A stretch of DNA of 64,000 nt from an uncultured Verrucomicrobiales bacterium. Its GTDB lineage: Bacteria; Verrucomicrobiota; Verrucomicrobiia; Verrucomicrobiales; DEV007. The stretch spans positions 61,967 through 125,966 of the forward strand of contig CALAHF010000162.1 in assembly GCA_937891465.1 (NCBI GenBank). The letters run 5' to 3'. The notes beneath the pieces are model-generated. The model was given only the letters and a program-made list of their open reading frames with translations, had not been told where the DNA came from and made no database searches. A program made the position numbers and the translations under genes. Of the stretch, positions 26,056 through 36,500 are shown piece by piece (positions within the stretch are counted from its first letter, which is position 1; each line of letters starts with the position of its first letter).

Positions 26056-26091
26056 AAAAGCCACGATGCCGAAAGGTCTCGTGGCTTTTTT
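26056..26091. terminator. Bidirectional terminator
   Basis: AAAAGCCACGA (26056-26066) pairs with TCGTGGCTTTT (26078-26088), flanked by A and T runs. It sits between convergent genes and can serve both strands. Confidence 0.85.
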
Positions 26092-26096
26092 GCGTG

Positions 26097-27047
26097 TTAG
26101 ATTTCGGAGGCAATCAAAGCGGAAAGGTGAGCATCCACCGCCCGGGCGAGTCCCTTTTTGTTGTAGCCCCCTTCTAAAACGGAAACCAATCGCGATTCGC
26201 TGAATTCCCCCGCGATCTCCAGGAGAATTTTTGTGAGGTCGGAAAAGTCATCATCCGACAGCAGGAAATCCCCGAGCGGGTCCTTTTCCCGCGAATCAAA
26301 ACCGGCGGAAATGATCACCAAATCCGGTTTGTAGTCTTTCATCTTCGGCACGAAATCGGATTGAAACGCTTTGGCGATTGCTGCCATGTCCGTTCCTGCG
26401 GGGAGGGGAGCGTTCAAATTCGTATGCTTTCCGCGTCCCGTTCCTGTCTCAGAAATTTTACCCGTTCCCGGATACCACGGATGTTGGTGCGTCGAAAAAT
26501 AAAAGACGTCGGGATCTTCGATGAAAATATCCTGGGTGCCGTTTCCATGATGCACATCCCAATCGATGATCGCGACGCGCTCCATCCCGTATTTCGCTTT
26601 TGCATAACGCGCCGCGATGGCTGCGCTGTTGAAAATACAAAACCCCATTCCGCGATCGGCAGTGGCATGGTGGCCGGGAGGTCGAACTGCGCAGAATGCG
26701 TTTTTGGTTTCACGTTTCACGACCGAATCGACCGCGTTGAGCAGGCCACCCGCCGCATTGCGCGCGACGTTGAGCGACCGTTTTCCAAAATTCGTATCGC
26801 CCGTGCTGAGTGTTCCGCTGGAAGTCCCGTCAATTTCAGTGATCACCGTTTTCAAGTAGCCGTTGGTATGCGCGAGCCGCACTTCGTCATCCGTGACGGC
26901 TCGCAATGGGATTGCATCGCATTGGGAAATCAGCTCACTTTTCTCAAGCTGTTCCCGGATCGCTTTGATTCGTCCCGGCGCTTCGGGATGGTTTTCGCCA
27001 GGATCATGCCCGGTAAAAATATCATCGAGAAGGAGTCCAGTTTTCAT
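26097..27047 (-). CDS. Histone-deacetylase-family amidohydrolase
   Basis: Zinc-dependent deacetylase-fold protein of 316 residues, of the class II/AphA/acetoin-utilisation type. The active site is complete: RPPGHHA (His pair), DWDVHHGNGTQ (zinc Asp and His), SAGFDSREKDPLG (second zinc Asp) and LEGGYN near the end. Bacterial members act on acetylpolyamines or protein acetyl-lysine; the substrate is not clear here. The C-terminus faces the His-rich gene across a shared terminator. It lies 139 bases after the small coiled-coil gene on the same strand. Confidence 0.9.
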   Translation of the reverse strand: MKTGLLLDDIFTGHDPGENHPEAPGRIKAIREQLEKSELISQCDAIPLRAVTDDEVRLAHTNGYLKTVITEIDGTSSGTLSTGDTNFGKRSLNVARNAAGGLLNAVDSVVKRETKNAFCAVRPPGHHATADRGMGFCIFNSAAIAARYAKAKYGMERVAIIDWDVHHGNGTQDIFIEDPDVFYFSTHQHPWYPGTGKISETGTGRGKHTNLNAPLPAGTDMAAIAKAFQSDFVPKMKDYKPDLVIISAGFDSREKDPLGDFLLSDDDFSDLTKILLEIAGEFSESRLVSVLEGGYNKKGLARAVDAHLSALIASEI

Positions 27048-27186
27048 GGCTTTAGAGTAGCCGAATTTATCGCGGGTGGAAGTTCTGTGTTTGGGCGTTC
27101 ATCCATTTTTGTTTGGATACAAAAATACCCGCAGGAATCTTAAAATCTTTGCGGGCAGTTGCGTTTGATTTCATTGAACCCCAGGA

Positions 27187-27465
27187 TCAACCAGCGTTCC
27201 GAACCTTGTCCTTTTTTTCCTCCAGCTCCTCGCGCAAGCGCGACAACTCGCGAACTTTTTGTTCTTCGAGTTGAGCCAGTTCACCGTAATTTCCGGTTTC
27301 TTTGGCCTTCGTAATCAACCCATCGAGAAACAGCTCTTTTTCCGCGATCTTCGCGGTGAAATTCGCATTGATTGATGCCAACTCAGCTTTCTGCTCGGTG
27401 GTCAACGAGACGGTTGGGCTCGATTCACCGAGCCGTTCCATCGCAAGTTCGTAGGCGCTTTTCAT
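27187..27465 (-). CDS. Small coiled-coil protein of unknown function
   Basis: Protein of 92 residues, mostly helical and highly charged: an N-terminal MKSAYELAMERLGESS, then LTTEQKAELASINANFTAKI and a C-terminal coiled coil rich in Glu, Arg and Lys (EEQKVRELSRLREELEEKK). There is no signal peptide and no known domain that I recognise. It starts 9 bases after the stop of the Lys-tail gene, and both are likely on one transcript. Confidence 0.6.
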   Translation of the reverse strand: MKSAYELAMERLGESSPTVSLTTEQKAELASINANFTAKIAEKELFLDGLITKAKETGNYGELAQLEEQKVRELSRLREELEEKKDKVRNAG

Positions 27466-27474
27466 TGGAATGGA

Positions 27475-28134
27475 TTATTCGTCCTTGTCTTTAGCGGGAG
27501 CTTTTTTCTTGGCTGCCTTTTTCTTGCTGGCAGCTTTCTTTTTAGGAGCAGGCTCGTCTTTAGATTTCTCTTCTTCAGTCGCAGGAACTTCTTCTTCAGT
27601 TTCTGTTTCTTCCGCCACGGCAGGAGCTGCAGTAGGCTCACCGAACTGAAGTTCAGGAGTCTCAGTAATTAGGGCATTCAACGCATCGAAGCCGTCCAAT
27701 GACTGCAAATTGAACGTGTGGAGATAAGCGCGGATCACTTCTGAGTCGTGATCAGCGAGCAACTTCTCAACCGTTGTCTTCAACTTCTTGGCATCCAGAT
27801 CATCGGGCAAATCATCGGCAGCACCTTCGCCATCGTGTTCGATTCCGTTTCCGTCGAGAAATTCAACCAACACCGCTTGGTGCGCTTTCATCAACCAAAG
27901 CTGAAGCACGTGCTCCGCGATTTCGTTGGAGCCTTTCAGCTGCACGTTTTTCAGCAACCACACGATTTGCTGAGCAACCGGCTTGCGCTGAATGAAGACC
28001 GGACGGAGCCGACGATTCTGCGTGAGTGACGCGAGTGAAGCCTGGTAGACTTCCTTTTGCTCATCACGGAGGTATTGGAAAATGGAGATTCCGAGGTCGT
28101 CGGACGATTCCTTAAAGATTTCGTAAGCTTTCAT
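27475..28134 (-). CDS. Unknown protein with Lys/Ala-rich tail
   Basis: Protein of 219 residues that I do not recognise. About 160 residues form a helical, acidic N-terminal domain (MKAYEIFKESSDDLGISIF; IVWLLKNVQLKGSNEIAEHV). A Glu-rich linker and then a basic tail of repeated Lys-Lys-Lys-Ala motifs follow (PKKKAASKKKAAKKKAPAK), as in histone-H1-like bacterial proteins. The tail suggests nucleic-acid contact. Order on the strand: DUF2851, this gene, the coiled-coil gene, then the deacetylase. Confidence 0.65.
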   Translation of the reverse strand: MKAYEIFKESSDDLGISIFQYLRDEQKEVYQASLASLTQNRRLRPVFIQRKPVAQQIVWLLKNVQLKGSNEIAEHVLQLWLMKAHQAVLVEFLDGNGIEHDGEGAADDLPDDLDAKKLKTTVEKLLADHDSEVIRAYLHTFNLQSLDGFDALNALITETPELQFGEPTAAPAVAEETETEEEVPATEEEKSKDEPAPKKKAASKKKAAKKKAPAKDKDE

Positions 28135-28186
28135 ACGGTGTTTGGAGGGGCGTAAAGAACTTCAATGCGTGCGAAAGTCAACGCAA

Positions 28187-29632
28187 TCAACCCCACTGCG
28201 CCAACTGCTCGGGGAACGGGCAATTGGCGCATTCGCTGGCATCTTCGAGGCAAAAATCTTTGTAAATTTGGAGCAGCGCTTGTTGCTCAAAATATTTGCT
28301 GGAAAACTGCTTTCTGCGCACCAAATCATTGCCAAACAGCCGCAGCATCGCTCGACGCAGGCTTTCGTTCGAATCGACTGCCGGCAATTCCGCATATTTT
28401 TTCCAGCTTTTCACCGGCGAAGCCGCCACCGCCATGGGAAACAAAATATTCCCTAAAATGTCGCGCACCCGATCTTTTCCGATCAATACCAACGGCTTGG
28501 CTGAAGGTTTTGATTTCAGAGTGTAGTTCGTTTTCCAAAACGAATGATCCACCGCCGCGAGTAGTTTTCGGCTGCGGACATCCCAATCATTCGATTCAAA
28601 ATCCAGCGCCGTTTTGGCAAAGGCCGACCACGAATCGAGCAATCCTGCGAGCGCTCCGAGGCGGCGTTGAGGATGATTCGTCGGTCGTGTCGCCGCCAAT
28701 TTCCATTGCAACGCTCGATCGGTTTCCGGTTCAAATTCCGAACGCATTTTCCACCACTCTTCCCACAATTCCTTCACGTATGCTTTGGAATCGGGATCTT
28801 CGGATTCTTCCAATTTTTCGAAATCGATAAATCCGGCTGCCCCGAAAAGCAGTGCTTCCCGTTTGCTCGAGGATTCCTTTTTCAGCATTGCCAGCGGAAA
28901 TCGTTGCGTCAAAACCGCCATCGGCACTTTGTTGTGACGAAACCCCAGCGCCTCCGCGAGCGATTGAAACAGCGCCTGCTCGCTGTCATGCGTCTCCGCA
29001 ATTTTCTGCAGCCGTTGCAATTTTTGCTGAAGCCGAAATTGAGCCGCCGCCACAAGCAGGGATGCTACATCATCTTCGCGCATGTCCGCCAGCGGAGTTG
29101 CGCATCGGCCCAATCGAGCTTCGGGAATAGTCAGCGGAACCGGCTTGGAATCTGCCAGCTGCTGCAAATCGATCTGCACTTGCGGGATGGATTGGTGATC
29201 TTCGCTTCGCGTAAAAAATCGGCCTTCACCATCCTTCAATCCTTGAAGAAAAACATGTAGCACCACGTTGTTGAATCCGGGATTACTTCCATGCCCATGG
29301 CCTTCCCAGCTATCGACACTCAGATCGATTTCAATCGAACCTCGCCGAATTTCATCGCCGACCTTCACGGCAGTCTCCGTGAAATCTGGTCCCGCTCCGT
29401 GATTCCAATGCCCAAATTGGACAATCTCAACCGGCTCGCCGTCGGTCGATGTGAACTGTCGACCAAATTCACCACCAAACCAGCGCGCCTGAATCTCCAG
29501 CTCCGGAATCGAATGCAGCTGCTCTTTTTCCGCTGTCGAGATTTCTCGCAGCATGTCATCCGAGCGAAAAATCGCTTCGCGAAAATCGCGATATCGCTCG
29601 CCAGCGTTGGGAAATGGAGGTGGAGTTTTCAA
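28187..29632 (-). CDS. DUF2851 family protein
   Basis: Protein of 481 residues matching the DUF2851 layout: an N-terminal LHSIPELEIQARWFGG, then FGHWNHGAGPDFTETAVKVG, GSIEIDLSVDSWEGHGHG and NPGFNNVVLHVFLQG. The regularly placed Asp, Glu and His in this block resemble nuclease-like metal sites, but the family has no assigned function. The C-terminal region ends with four cysteines (CLEDASECANCPFPEQL), a possible metal cluster site. It leads a set of minus-strand genes and is preceded by a four-unit phased repeat. Confidence 0.8.
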   Translation of the reverse strand: MKTPPPFPNAGERYRDFREAIFRSDDMLREISTAEKEQLHSIPELEIQARWFGGEFGRQFTSTDGEPVEIVQFGHWNHGAGPDFTETAVKVGDEIRRGSIEIDLSVDSWEGHGHGSNPGFNNVVLHVFLQGLKDGEGRFFTRSEDHQSIPQVQIDLQQLADSKPVPLTIPEARLGRCATPLADMREDDVASLLVAAAQFRLQQKLQRLQKIAETHDSEQALFQSLAEALGFRHNKVPMAVLTQRFPLAMLKKESSSKREALLFGAAGFIDFEKLEESEDPDSKAYVKELWEEWWKMRSEFEPETDRALQWKLAATRPTNHPQRRLGALAGLLDSWSAFAKTALDFESNDWDVRSRKLLAAVDHSFWKTNYTLKSKPSAKPLVLIGKDRVRDILGNILFPMAVAASPVKSWKKYAELPAVDSNESLRRAMLRLFGNDLVRRKQFSSKYFEQQALLQIYKDFCLEDASECANCPFPEQLAQWG

Positions 29633-29644
29633 ATCAGAGTTTCA

Positions 29645-29741
29645 CGAATCAATAGGGTATGTTCGATGAACCAATAGGGTAAGTTCGAAACACCTCAACG
29701 AACGAACAGGGTATGATCGTAGGACCAACCCTGTCGAGTCG
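29645..29741. repeat. 22-bp-phased intergenic repeat, locus 6 (4 units)
   Basis: Units at 29645-29665, 29667-29687, 29699-29719 and 29721-29741. The first pair is direct and the second inverted. Starts within each pair are 22 nt apart, and the two pairs are 32 nt apart (29667 to 29699). Outer ends TTCACGA and TCGTGAA form an inverted repeat. Confidence 0.88.
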
Positions 29742-29772
29742 TGAAATTTGAAAACTGACTTTCGCCGAAGCT

Positions 29773-31497
29773 TTAAACGGTGACGTCGCCGAGACCTTCA
29801 TGGAAGTCACGACCGTGGGTCGTTGCCTTCACGTAATCAGTCCGGATCACAAAATCGCCGAACTTCTCGCCGTCTTCACGATTTTTTGCGTAGTCGGTGA
29901 TGATTGGCTTGAGCGTGTCGACGATTTCTGCGTCGAGCACTTTCTCTTTGTAGAGTTTGTTCAAGCGATCACCGATGAATCCGCCGCCGAGGTAGACGTT
30001 GTATTTCCCTGGAGCACGACCCACAAACGCGATTTCCGCGATGTAAGGACGAGCGCAACCATTTGGGCAACCAGTCATCCGGATGGTGATTTCATCATCA
30101 CGAAGTCCGTTTTCTTCGAGAACGGCTTCGATGTCGGTGATGAGATCTGGCAGGTAGCGCTCACTTTCTGCGAGCGAAAGTCCGCAAGTTGGCAAGGCAA
30201 CGCAGGCCATCGAATTTAGACGGAGACCACTCGCTTCGTAGCAATCTTTGAGACCGTATTTCTCGAGCAACGCTTCGATCTCAGGGCGATCTTCTTTGGC
30301 GATTGCGCCGATGATCAAATTCTGGTTCGCGGTAAGACGAAAATCTCCTTTGTGAACTTTCGCGATCTCGCGGAGACCGGTCATCATTGGATATTCTTCG
30401 GTGTCCTTCACGCGGCCGTTTTGAATGAAAAGCGTGAGGTGGAATTTTTCATCTTCACCTTCGATCCAGCCGTAGCGATCGCCGTTGCTTTCGAATGCAA
30501 AGTCACGAGGCGCTTCGAGTTTGTAACCGAGGCGTTCTTCAACCTGATCGCGAAACCAATCGAGACCGTGATCGTCGATCGTGTATTTCAAACGAGCGTG
30601 CTCGCGCTTCTTCCGATCACCGTGATCTCGCTGAACAAGGACCACTTTTTCTGCCACATCAACAGCCTGATCCGGTGTGCAGAATCCCAACACCTGAGCC
30701 AACACAGGATACGTTTCCTTTTTGCCGTGGCCCATTCCCATTCCGCCACCAACAGTGATATTGTAGCCAAGAATGTTTTTGTCCTCGTCCAAAACCGCGA
30801 TGAAACCAAGGTCGTGAGCGTAGATGTCAACGTCATTGCTTGGTGGAACCGCAACAACGATCTTGAATTTCCGCGGGAGGTAATGCTTGCCGTAAATTGG
30901 CTCGACGTCCGGAGTCACTTTCTTGCGCTCGCCGGTGTCCATGTCCGTCAGCCAAATGTCGTGATAGGCAGAAGTCGCCGGCGTCAGGTGATCGCTGATT
31001 TTCTCGGAAAGCTCCAAAACTTCAGCGTGGGCTGAACTCTGATGCGGATTTGGGTTGCACATCACGTTGCGGTTTACATCACCACACGCTGCAATTGTAT
31101 CGAGCAGAGAAGCATTGATCTCCTGCATCGACTTCTTCAAGTTGCTCTTGATGATTCCGTGAAACTGAAATGCCTGACGAGTCGTCAGCTTGATCGTGCT
31201 GTTCGCGTGAGTGTTCGCGATTTCGTCCATTTCCAACCACTGCTTCGCCGAGCAGACACCACCGGGAACGCGAACCCGAATCATGAAAGAATAGGCCGGC
31301 TCTTCTTTCGCTTTGCGGCGCTCGCGGCGCAGATCACGGTCATCTTGCTGATAAATTCCGTGGAACTTTGTCAGCTGCGTGTCGTCCTTCGAAAGGGCGC
31401 CGGTCGACTCATCCAGAAGTCCCTCCGCGATCGTTCCGCGAAGAAAGTTACTGTTGTCTTTGATCGATTCGTTTTTGTGAAGCTCTTCCAAATCCAT
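29773..31497 (-). CDS. cysI: Assimilatory sulfite reductase hemoprotein
   Basis: Siroheme and 4Fe-4S enzyme that reduces sulfite to sulfide for cysteine synthesis. It has 574 residues. Two sulfite/nitrite reductase half domains are visible. The cluster cysteines lie in [18 protein letters not shown] and [16 protein letters not shown], and [13 protein letters not shown] matches the siroheme-site region of CysI rather than nitrite reductase. No flavoprotein (cysJ) subunit is adjacent, so the electron donor is not shown here. A phased repeat lies on each side of the gene. Confidence 0.93.
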   Translation of the reverse strand: MDLEELHKNESIKDNSNFLRGTIAEGLLDESTGALSKDDTQLTKFHGIYQQDDRDLRRERRKAKEEPAYSFMIRVRVPGGVCSAKQWLEMDEIANTHANSTIKLTTRQAFQFHGIIKSNLKKSMQEINASLLDTIAACGDVNRNVMCNPNPHQSSAHAEVLELSEKISDHLTPATSAYHDIWLTDMDTGERKKVTPDVEPIYGKHYLPRKFKIVVAVPPSNDVDIYAHDLGFIAVLDEDKNILGYNITVGGGMGMGHGKKETYPVLAQVLGFCTPDQAVDVAEKVVLVQRDHGDRKKREHARLKYTIDDHGLDWFRDQVEERLGYKLEAPRDFAFESNGDRYGWIEGEDEKFHLTLFIQNGRVKDTEEYPMMTGLREIAKVHKGDFRLTANQNLIIGAIAKEDRPEIEALLEKYGLKDCYEASGLRLNSMACVALPTCGLSLAESERYLPDLITDIEAVLEENGLRDDEITIRMTGCPNGCARPYIAEIAFVGRAPGKYNVYLGGGFIGDRLNKLYKEKVLDAEIVDTLKPIITDYAKNREDGEKFGDFVIRTDYVKATTHGRDFHEGLGDVTV

Positions 31498-31634
31498 AGT
31501 CGTGTCGTGTAATAGTGTTTGAAACCTTTAGAGAAAATACGCTTACCTCGTCTTTCCAGACCCTTGTTTTTCTTTCCCTTTCCTAAAGATTTTAAGGCCG
31601 CGAACTACGCACGAACGCGCTAAAAAGCAAATTC

Positions 31635-31677
31635 CGATCCAACAGGGTCAATTCGTCAAACATACCCTGTTCGATCG
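31635..31677. repeat. 22-bp-phased intergenic repeat, locus 7 (2 units, inverted)
   Basis: Units at 31635-31655 and 31657-31677 facing each other, 22 nt apart. Both arms carry the rarer CGAT form of the unit end, so arm bases match each other. It lies in the divergent gap between cysI and the VanW fusion. Confidence 0.85.
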
Positions 31678-31713
31678 TGAAAGATTGCCGTTGCTGCTGA
31701 CGTTTGGTAACTT

Positions 31714-33480
31714 GTGAAAGTGAAGCCTCAAACCAGCCAAGAAGCAGAGTTCCGTTTGCCCACGCGAATGGAATCGGTGATCTTTCGGGCAAAAACGGCA
31801 ATTTTCCAGGCAAAACACTCCATTTCGGCACCGCGAATCCCTCGCTGTGAAAAGTCTGACATCGCGGGGGCTTCATTAATTGCGGAATCGCGCACAGCCC
31901 TTCGTTCGTCGGATGAGATCGCGGAAGAGGAGCTCCAATCGGGAAAGGTTCAAAACCTTCGCGTCGCAGCCGGTTTTCTCGATAAACTCAAGGTTCCCTC
32001 TGGCCACGTCTTTAGTTTTTGGCGACATGTGCCACGCCCGACGCGGCGATTTGGTTTTGTGGAAGGGCGGGAACTTCGTGAGGGCTGTATTGTTCCCTCG
32101 GTTGGCGGCGGCTTGTGTCAACTCTCGAACGCGCTCTATGAATGTGCGTTGAATGCCGGTTTGGAGATCGTTGAACGGCATGGGCATTCGAAAAAGGTGC
32201 CCGGTTCTTTGGCGGAAGCTGGTCGCGATGCGACGATTTTCTGGAATTATGTCGATCTGAAGTTCCGCGCAGCTGCTGACTGGCAGCTGCGGGCGTTTTT
32301 GAATCGGACGGAGCTAGTCGTGCAGATTTTTGCGAAGGAACGGCTCGGAAGACCCGTTGAGTTGGCGGAAGACGCGTTGATTCCCAAAAAGGAAGTCCGG
32401 TCCTGCGAAACATGCGGGATGACTACCTGTTTTCGGCATCCTGATACAGCGGAGCCGCAAACGACCACAAATGAATTTTCGGCTTGGGCAGTGGATTCGT
32501 TTGCTCCTGAATTTGGCGAATTTATCAGCCAAAACCGTTGTTCTGGAGATTGGCTGTTCACGCCGCTTTCGACATCGCGGAATTTTGCCCGGGGAAAATA
32601 TCCGTGGCCGATCGAGGGATTTGGAAAAGCAGTCGATTTTCCGTCGTTTGTGATTAGGCGATCAATTGTTTCGAGAAAGCTGGCGAATCAGGGAGCTGAG
32701 CGCCAGATGGCCAATTTGAAGTTCAACCGAACGCTGGCGGAAAAGATGATTCAGAAGCTGCCGCATCGTGCCAATCACGTCGTTGTGAGTTTGGAATTAC
32801 TGCCATATTTTTGGGAATCCGGTGTGCTGGGCGGGCGTAAATTTGATGTGATGATGACTCGATGGCCGATTCGTATGCTCCAGCAAAAACTCGATTTGGC
32901 GGCGAAACAGTGGCCAGAAAGTCCCACGCTGGCGGATTTTCGCGCAGATGAAAAACTAGCCGAGTTGGAGTGGGAAGCATTGCAGGAAGCTGACTCGTGG
33001 ATCACACCCCATTCGGAAATTGCGAAATCGGCACCCGATGGAAAACCCAGGCTTCTCGACTGGAGAGTGAAGCTGCCTGAAAAATCGGAGAATGCAGGAA
33101 GGCACATCATTTTCCCAACGACGACTGCCGGCAGAAACGGAGCTTACGAAGTTCGTGAAGCGATGCGGCAACTGGGTTTGCCTCTGAAAATTATCGGTCC
33201 AAATGTCGAAGGGCCAGATTTTTGGGACGGGATCGACGTTGAGCGGCTTTCGCCCGAATCATGGCTGGAAGAAGCTGCCGTGATCATGTTGCCAGCATGG
33301 ATTTCGACGCGGCCATCACGACTTTTTGAGGCGATCCGATCAGGAATCCCGATCATCACGACGCCCGAAACGGGCATTTCAAATCTCCCCGGCGTCACTA
33401 CGATTCCAGTCGGAGATGTCAGCGCGCTGGTCGACGCTTTAAAATCATTTCGATCCGACAGAGTTGAATCATTGATCTAA
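31714..33480 (+). CDS. VanW-domain protein fused to a glycosyltransferase-like domain
   Basis: Protein of 588 residues from GTG 31714. Residues about 75-210 match the VanW domain: AGFLDKLKVPSGHVFSFW, EGRELREGCIVPSVGGG, LCQLSNALYECALNAGLEIV and ERHGHSKKVPGS. A short Cys pair (CETCGMTTC) follows. The C-terminal ~320 residues look like a GT-B transferase: HVVVSLELLPYFW, HIIFPTTTAGRNGAYEVREA, and the donor-side stretch TRPSRLFEAIRSGIPIITTPET. There is no signal peptide. VanW is found beside vancomycin-resistance genes, but its function is unsolved; this fusion suggests a glycan-related role. Stop TAA is inside a phased repeat unit. Confidence 0.7.
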   Translation: MKVKPQTSQEAEFRLPTRMESVIFRAKTAIFQAKHSISAPRIPRCEKSDIAGASLIAESRTALRSSDEIAEEELQSGKVQNLRVAAGFLDKLKVPSGHVFSFWRHVPRPTRRFGFVEGRELREGCIVPSVGGGLCQLSNALYECALNAGLEIVERHGHSKKVPGSLAEAGRDATIFWNYVDLKFRAAADWQLRAFLNRTELVVQIFAKERLGRPVELAEDALIPKKEVRSCETCGMTTCFRHPDTAEPQTTTNEFSAWAVDSFAPEFGEFISQNRCSGDWLFTPLSTSRNFARGKYPWPIEGFGKAVDFPSFVIRRSIVSRKLANQGAERQMANLKFNRTLAEKMIQKLPHRANHVVVSLELLPYFWESGVLGGRKFDVMMTRWPIRMLQQKLDLAAKQWPESPTLADFRADEKLAELEWEALQEADSWITPHSEIAKSAPDGKPRLLDWRVKLPEKSENAGRHIIFPTTTAGRNGAYEVREAMRQLGLPLKIIGPNVEGPDFWDGIDVERLSPESWLEEAAVIMLPAWISTRPSRLFEAIRSGIPIITTPETGISNLPGVTTIPVGDVSALVDALKSFRSDRVESLI

Positions 33481-33493
33481 CCCTGTTTGTTCG
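33473..33493. repeat. 22-bp-phased intergenic repeat, locus 8 (single unit)
   Basis: One unit in the ACCCTGTTT orientation. It contains the TAA stop of the VanW fusion (33478-33480) and leaves only 15 bases before the next start. Confidence 0.7.
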
Positions 33494-33508
33494 TGTAAGC
33501 TGGGCATT

Positions 33509-36500
33509 GTGAATCGTTCTGCCTGTTTGTTTTTTAGTCTGTTAACACATCTCCCCGTTTTTGGGTTCGGAGCTGATCTGGTGTCGGTTCCCTTCCTAAA
33601 AAACGATTCTCCATTCAACAAATCCGGGCCGCTTTTTCAAAAGTTGAATCCCGCCGATACAGGCATCGATTTTGTAAATCCAATCGACACCGACCACCCT
33701 GATGATCGACTTTATTATTCGGCAATGGCGTGTGGAAATGTTGCGGCAGGGGATTTGGATGGGGATGGACAAGTGGATCTGTTTTTCGCAAATGGTCCAA
33801 TCGCCAATCGGCTTTTCCGCCAAAGTGAAGCATTTCAATTCGTCGATGTTTCCGATGAATCAGGAATTTCAGACTCAGAATCGTGGAGCACCGGCGCGGC
33901 ATTTGCCGATGTTGATAGTGATGGCGATTTGGATATTTATGTGTGCTGCTATGACTCGCCAAACCGGCTTTTCATCAATGAGTCGATTCCAGGAAAGCTG
34001 AAGTTTTCGGAGCAAGCTGAGCAGTTTGGCCTCGATGTAAAAGACGCGGGTTTGATGCCGACGTTTGCCGATATCGACAACGATGGCGACCTCGATGTTT
34101 TCGTCGCCGTGAATGCATATTATCGGAAAGGGGGCCGACCGAAGGGCGGAATTCCCGTTCAGAATAATGTTGGAAAATTGAAGGTGTTGGCTCCGTGGGA
34201 TCGATTTTATGGCGTCTCAGGAATCGATCCGGAGTCTGGCGAGCCGAAGTATGAGGAAATTGGCAGGCCGAATTATTTGTTCCTAAACAAAGGGGGCGGC
34301 AAGGGATTCACAGACATAAGCCTGAAGGCGGGAATATTGCGGAAGCAGTCGCACACAAATTCCGCGGCGTGGATCGACTTCGATGATGATGGGGATCTGG
34401 ATTTGCATGTGGGGAATGACTTTACAGATCGCGATGAGTTTTACCGGAATGACGGAGCAGGAAAATTTACCGAAGTAGCGGCGAATGTATTGCAGCATAC
34501 GACTTGGTTTTCGATGGGATCTACGGCGGAAGATTTCAACAACGACGGAATGACGGATCTGATCGTCGCTGACATGCTGCCGACTTCGCATTTTCGCGAG
34601 AAGGTGACGATGGGCGAGATGGGATCGAGTTTCGAAGGCATGTTCGCCGAAGGTCTTCCGATTCAAAAAATGGCGAACGCGTTTTTTGTAAACACAGGAA
34701 CGGGACTGTTTTTCGAAATGGCGCAACAAAGTGGGCTCGCGCGGAGCGATTGGACGTGGACGTTGAAGAGCGGTGATTTCGACGGGGACGGTCATATCGA
34801 TTTGTTTTTGCCAACGGGCCACACACGGGATTTTAACAATTCAGATCTCAGTTATGTGACGCCGGCGATGCGTGTCGGGAAAAATTATTGGGATTTTTAC
34901 GAACACATTCCTGAGTTGCGCGAGCCGAATGCGGCGTTTCGAAATCTTGGGGATTTGAAGTTTGAGCCGGCAAGCAAGGCTTGGGGATTTGAAGGCGAAA
35001 CCATGAGCTACGGAACCGCGCTTGCCGATTTGGATCGCGATGGAGACCTCGATTTGATCATTCATCAGTTGAATAATCCACCCGCGATTTATCGAAATAC
35101 AGCTGCTGAAAAGGGAGGCCGTTTTTTGCAAGTTCGGCTCAAAGATGACCGGGGGCATTTTCAGCAAAATGCCGCCAAAGTCACGGTGAGATTTGAAGAT
35201 GGCTCAGAAATGAACCGTCGACTCACGCCGCAAAACGGCTATCTCGAATCCGACGAACCGGTTTTGCATTTTGGTTTGGACTCGAAAACTCCAGCCGAAA
35301 TTGTAGTGAACTGGTCGACAGGGCAGCAGCAGTATGAGATTTCGGAGGTGAGTCAGCGTTACGAAATTTCCCCATCGGACGAAGCCTCAGCCCGTAAAAA
35401 ATTGGAATTTCCGCAGCCGCTTTTTCGCGAAAGCAGGTCATTGCTGAGCCTCGATTTTCGCGAAACGCCATTTGATGATTTTGCGAAGCAGCCGCTCTTA
35501 CCTCACCAACATTCGCAGCTCGGGCCAGGGCAGGCATGGAGTGATGCAGATGGCGATGGGGCCTTAGATCTGGTTCTGAGCGGTTCTGCTGGAAAGCCAA
35601 CTCGGCTGCTCTTGAATCGTGGACTCGATGAAAATGACAATCCAATATTCTCCCTGCGAAATTCCGCTGCTTTTGCTGGCGATGCTCTTTCAGAAGACAT
35701 GGGAGTTTTGTTTTTCGAAGCGGATGGTGACGGTGACCCTGATTTGTTTGTTGTGTCTGGCAGTGTCGAGTCGACCAAATTGGGAGATCGACTATACCTG
35801 AATGACGGAGAGGGAAATTTTATGTCCGCATCGCCGAGTTCGATTCCGGCGACCAAAAGTAGTGGGAGTGTGGTTTCCGCCGCCGATTTTGATCGCGATG
35901 GTGATCTCGATTTGTTCCTTGGAGGTCGGATCATTCCGGGGAAATACCCGAAAACGGCAAATAGCTCAATTTTCGTGAATAACGGAAATTTACAATTTCG
36001 AGACGTCACGAATCAGGTTGCTCCCGAGGTGATAAACTGCGGATTAGTGACCAGCGGGATTTGGACGGACGTGGATGGCGATAGTTGGCTGGATCTCCTG
36101 GTGACCCACGAATGGGGGCCGGTTAAACTGTTTCGAAACGACAAAGGGATTTTGAAAGAGGAGACAGGATCCGCTGGACTCGCGCCGCACACTGGGTGGT
36201 GGAATAGTATCTCGGCTGGGGACTTTGATCGGGATGGAGACATCGATTACATCGCGGGTAATTTTGGGAGAAATACGAAATACCACCCAACCGCAGCCAA
36301 GCCTGAATTACTTTTCTACGGGAGGTTTGATGACACGGGACAACCGCATTTGATTGAAGCAAAGTTAGATGAAAACGGTGCGATTCTTCCCCGTCGCGGC
36401 TTCAGTTGCTCGCGCGAGGCTATGCCAGGATTGCATGGAAAAATGAAGACGTTCACGAATTTTGCGGGTTCGTCTCTTGAGCAAATTTATGATCCATCGC

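Noticed and set aside
26361..27143. A 260-codon plus-strand frame
   Set aside because: Shadow of the deacetylase gene, whose active-site motifs are complete.
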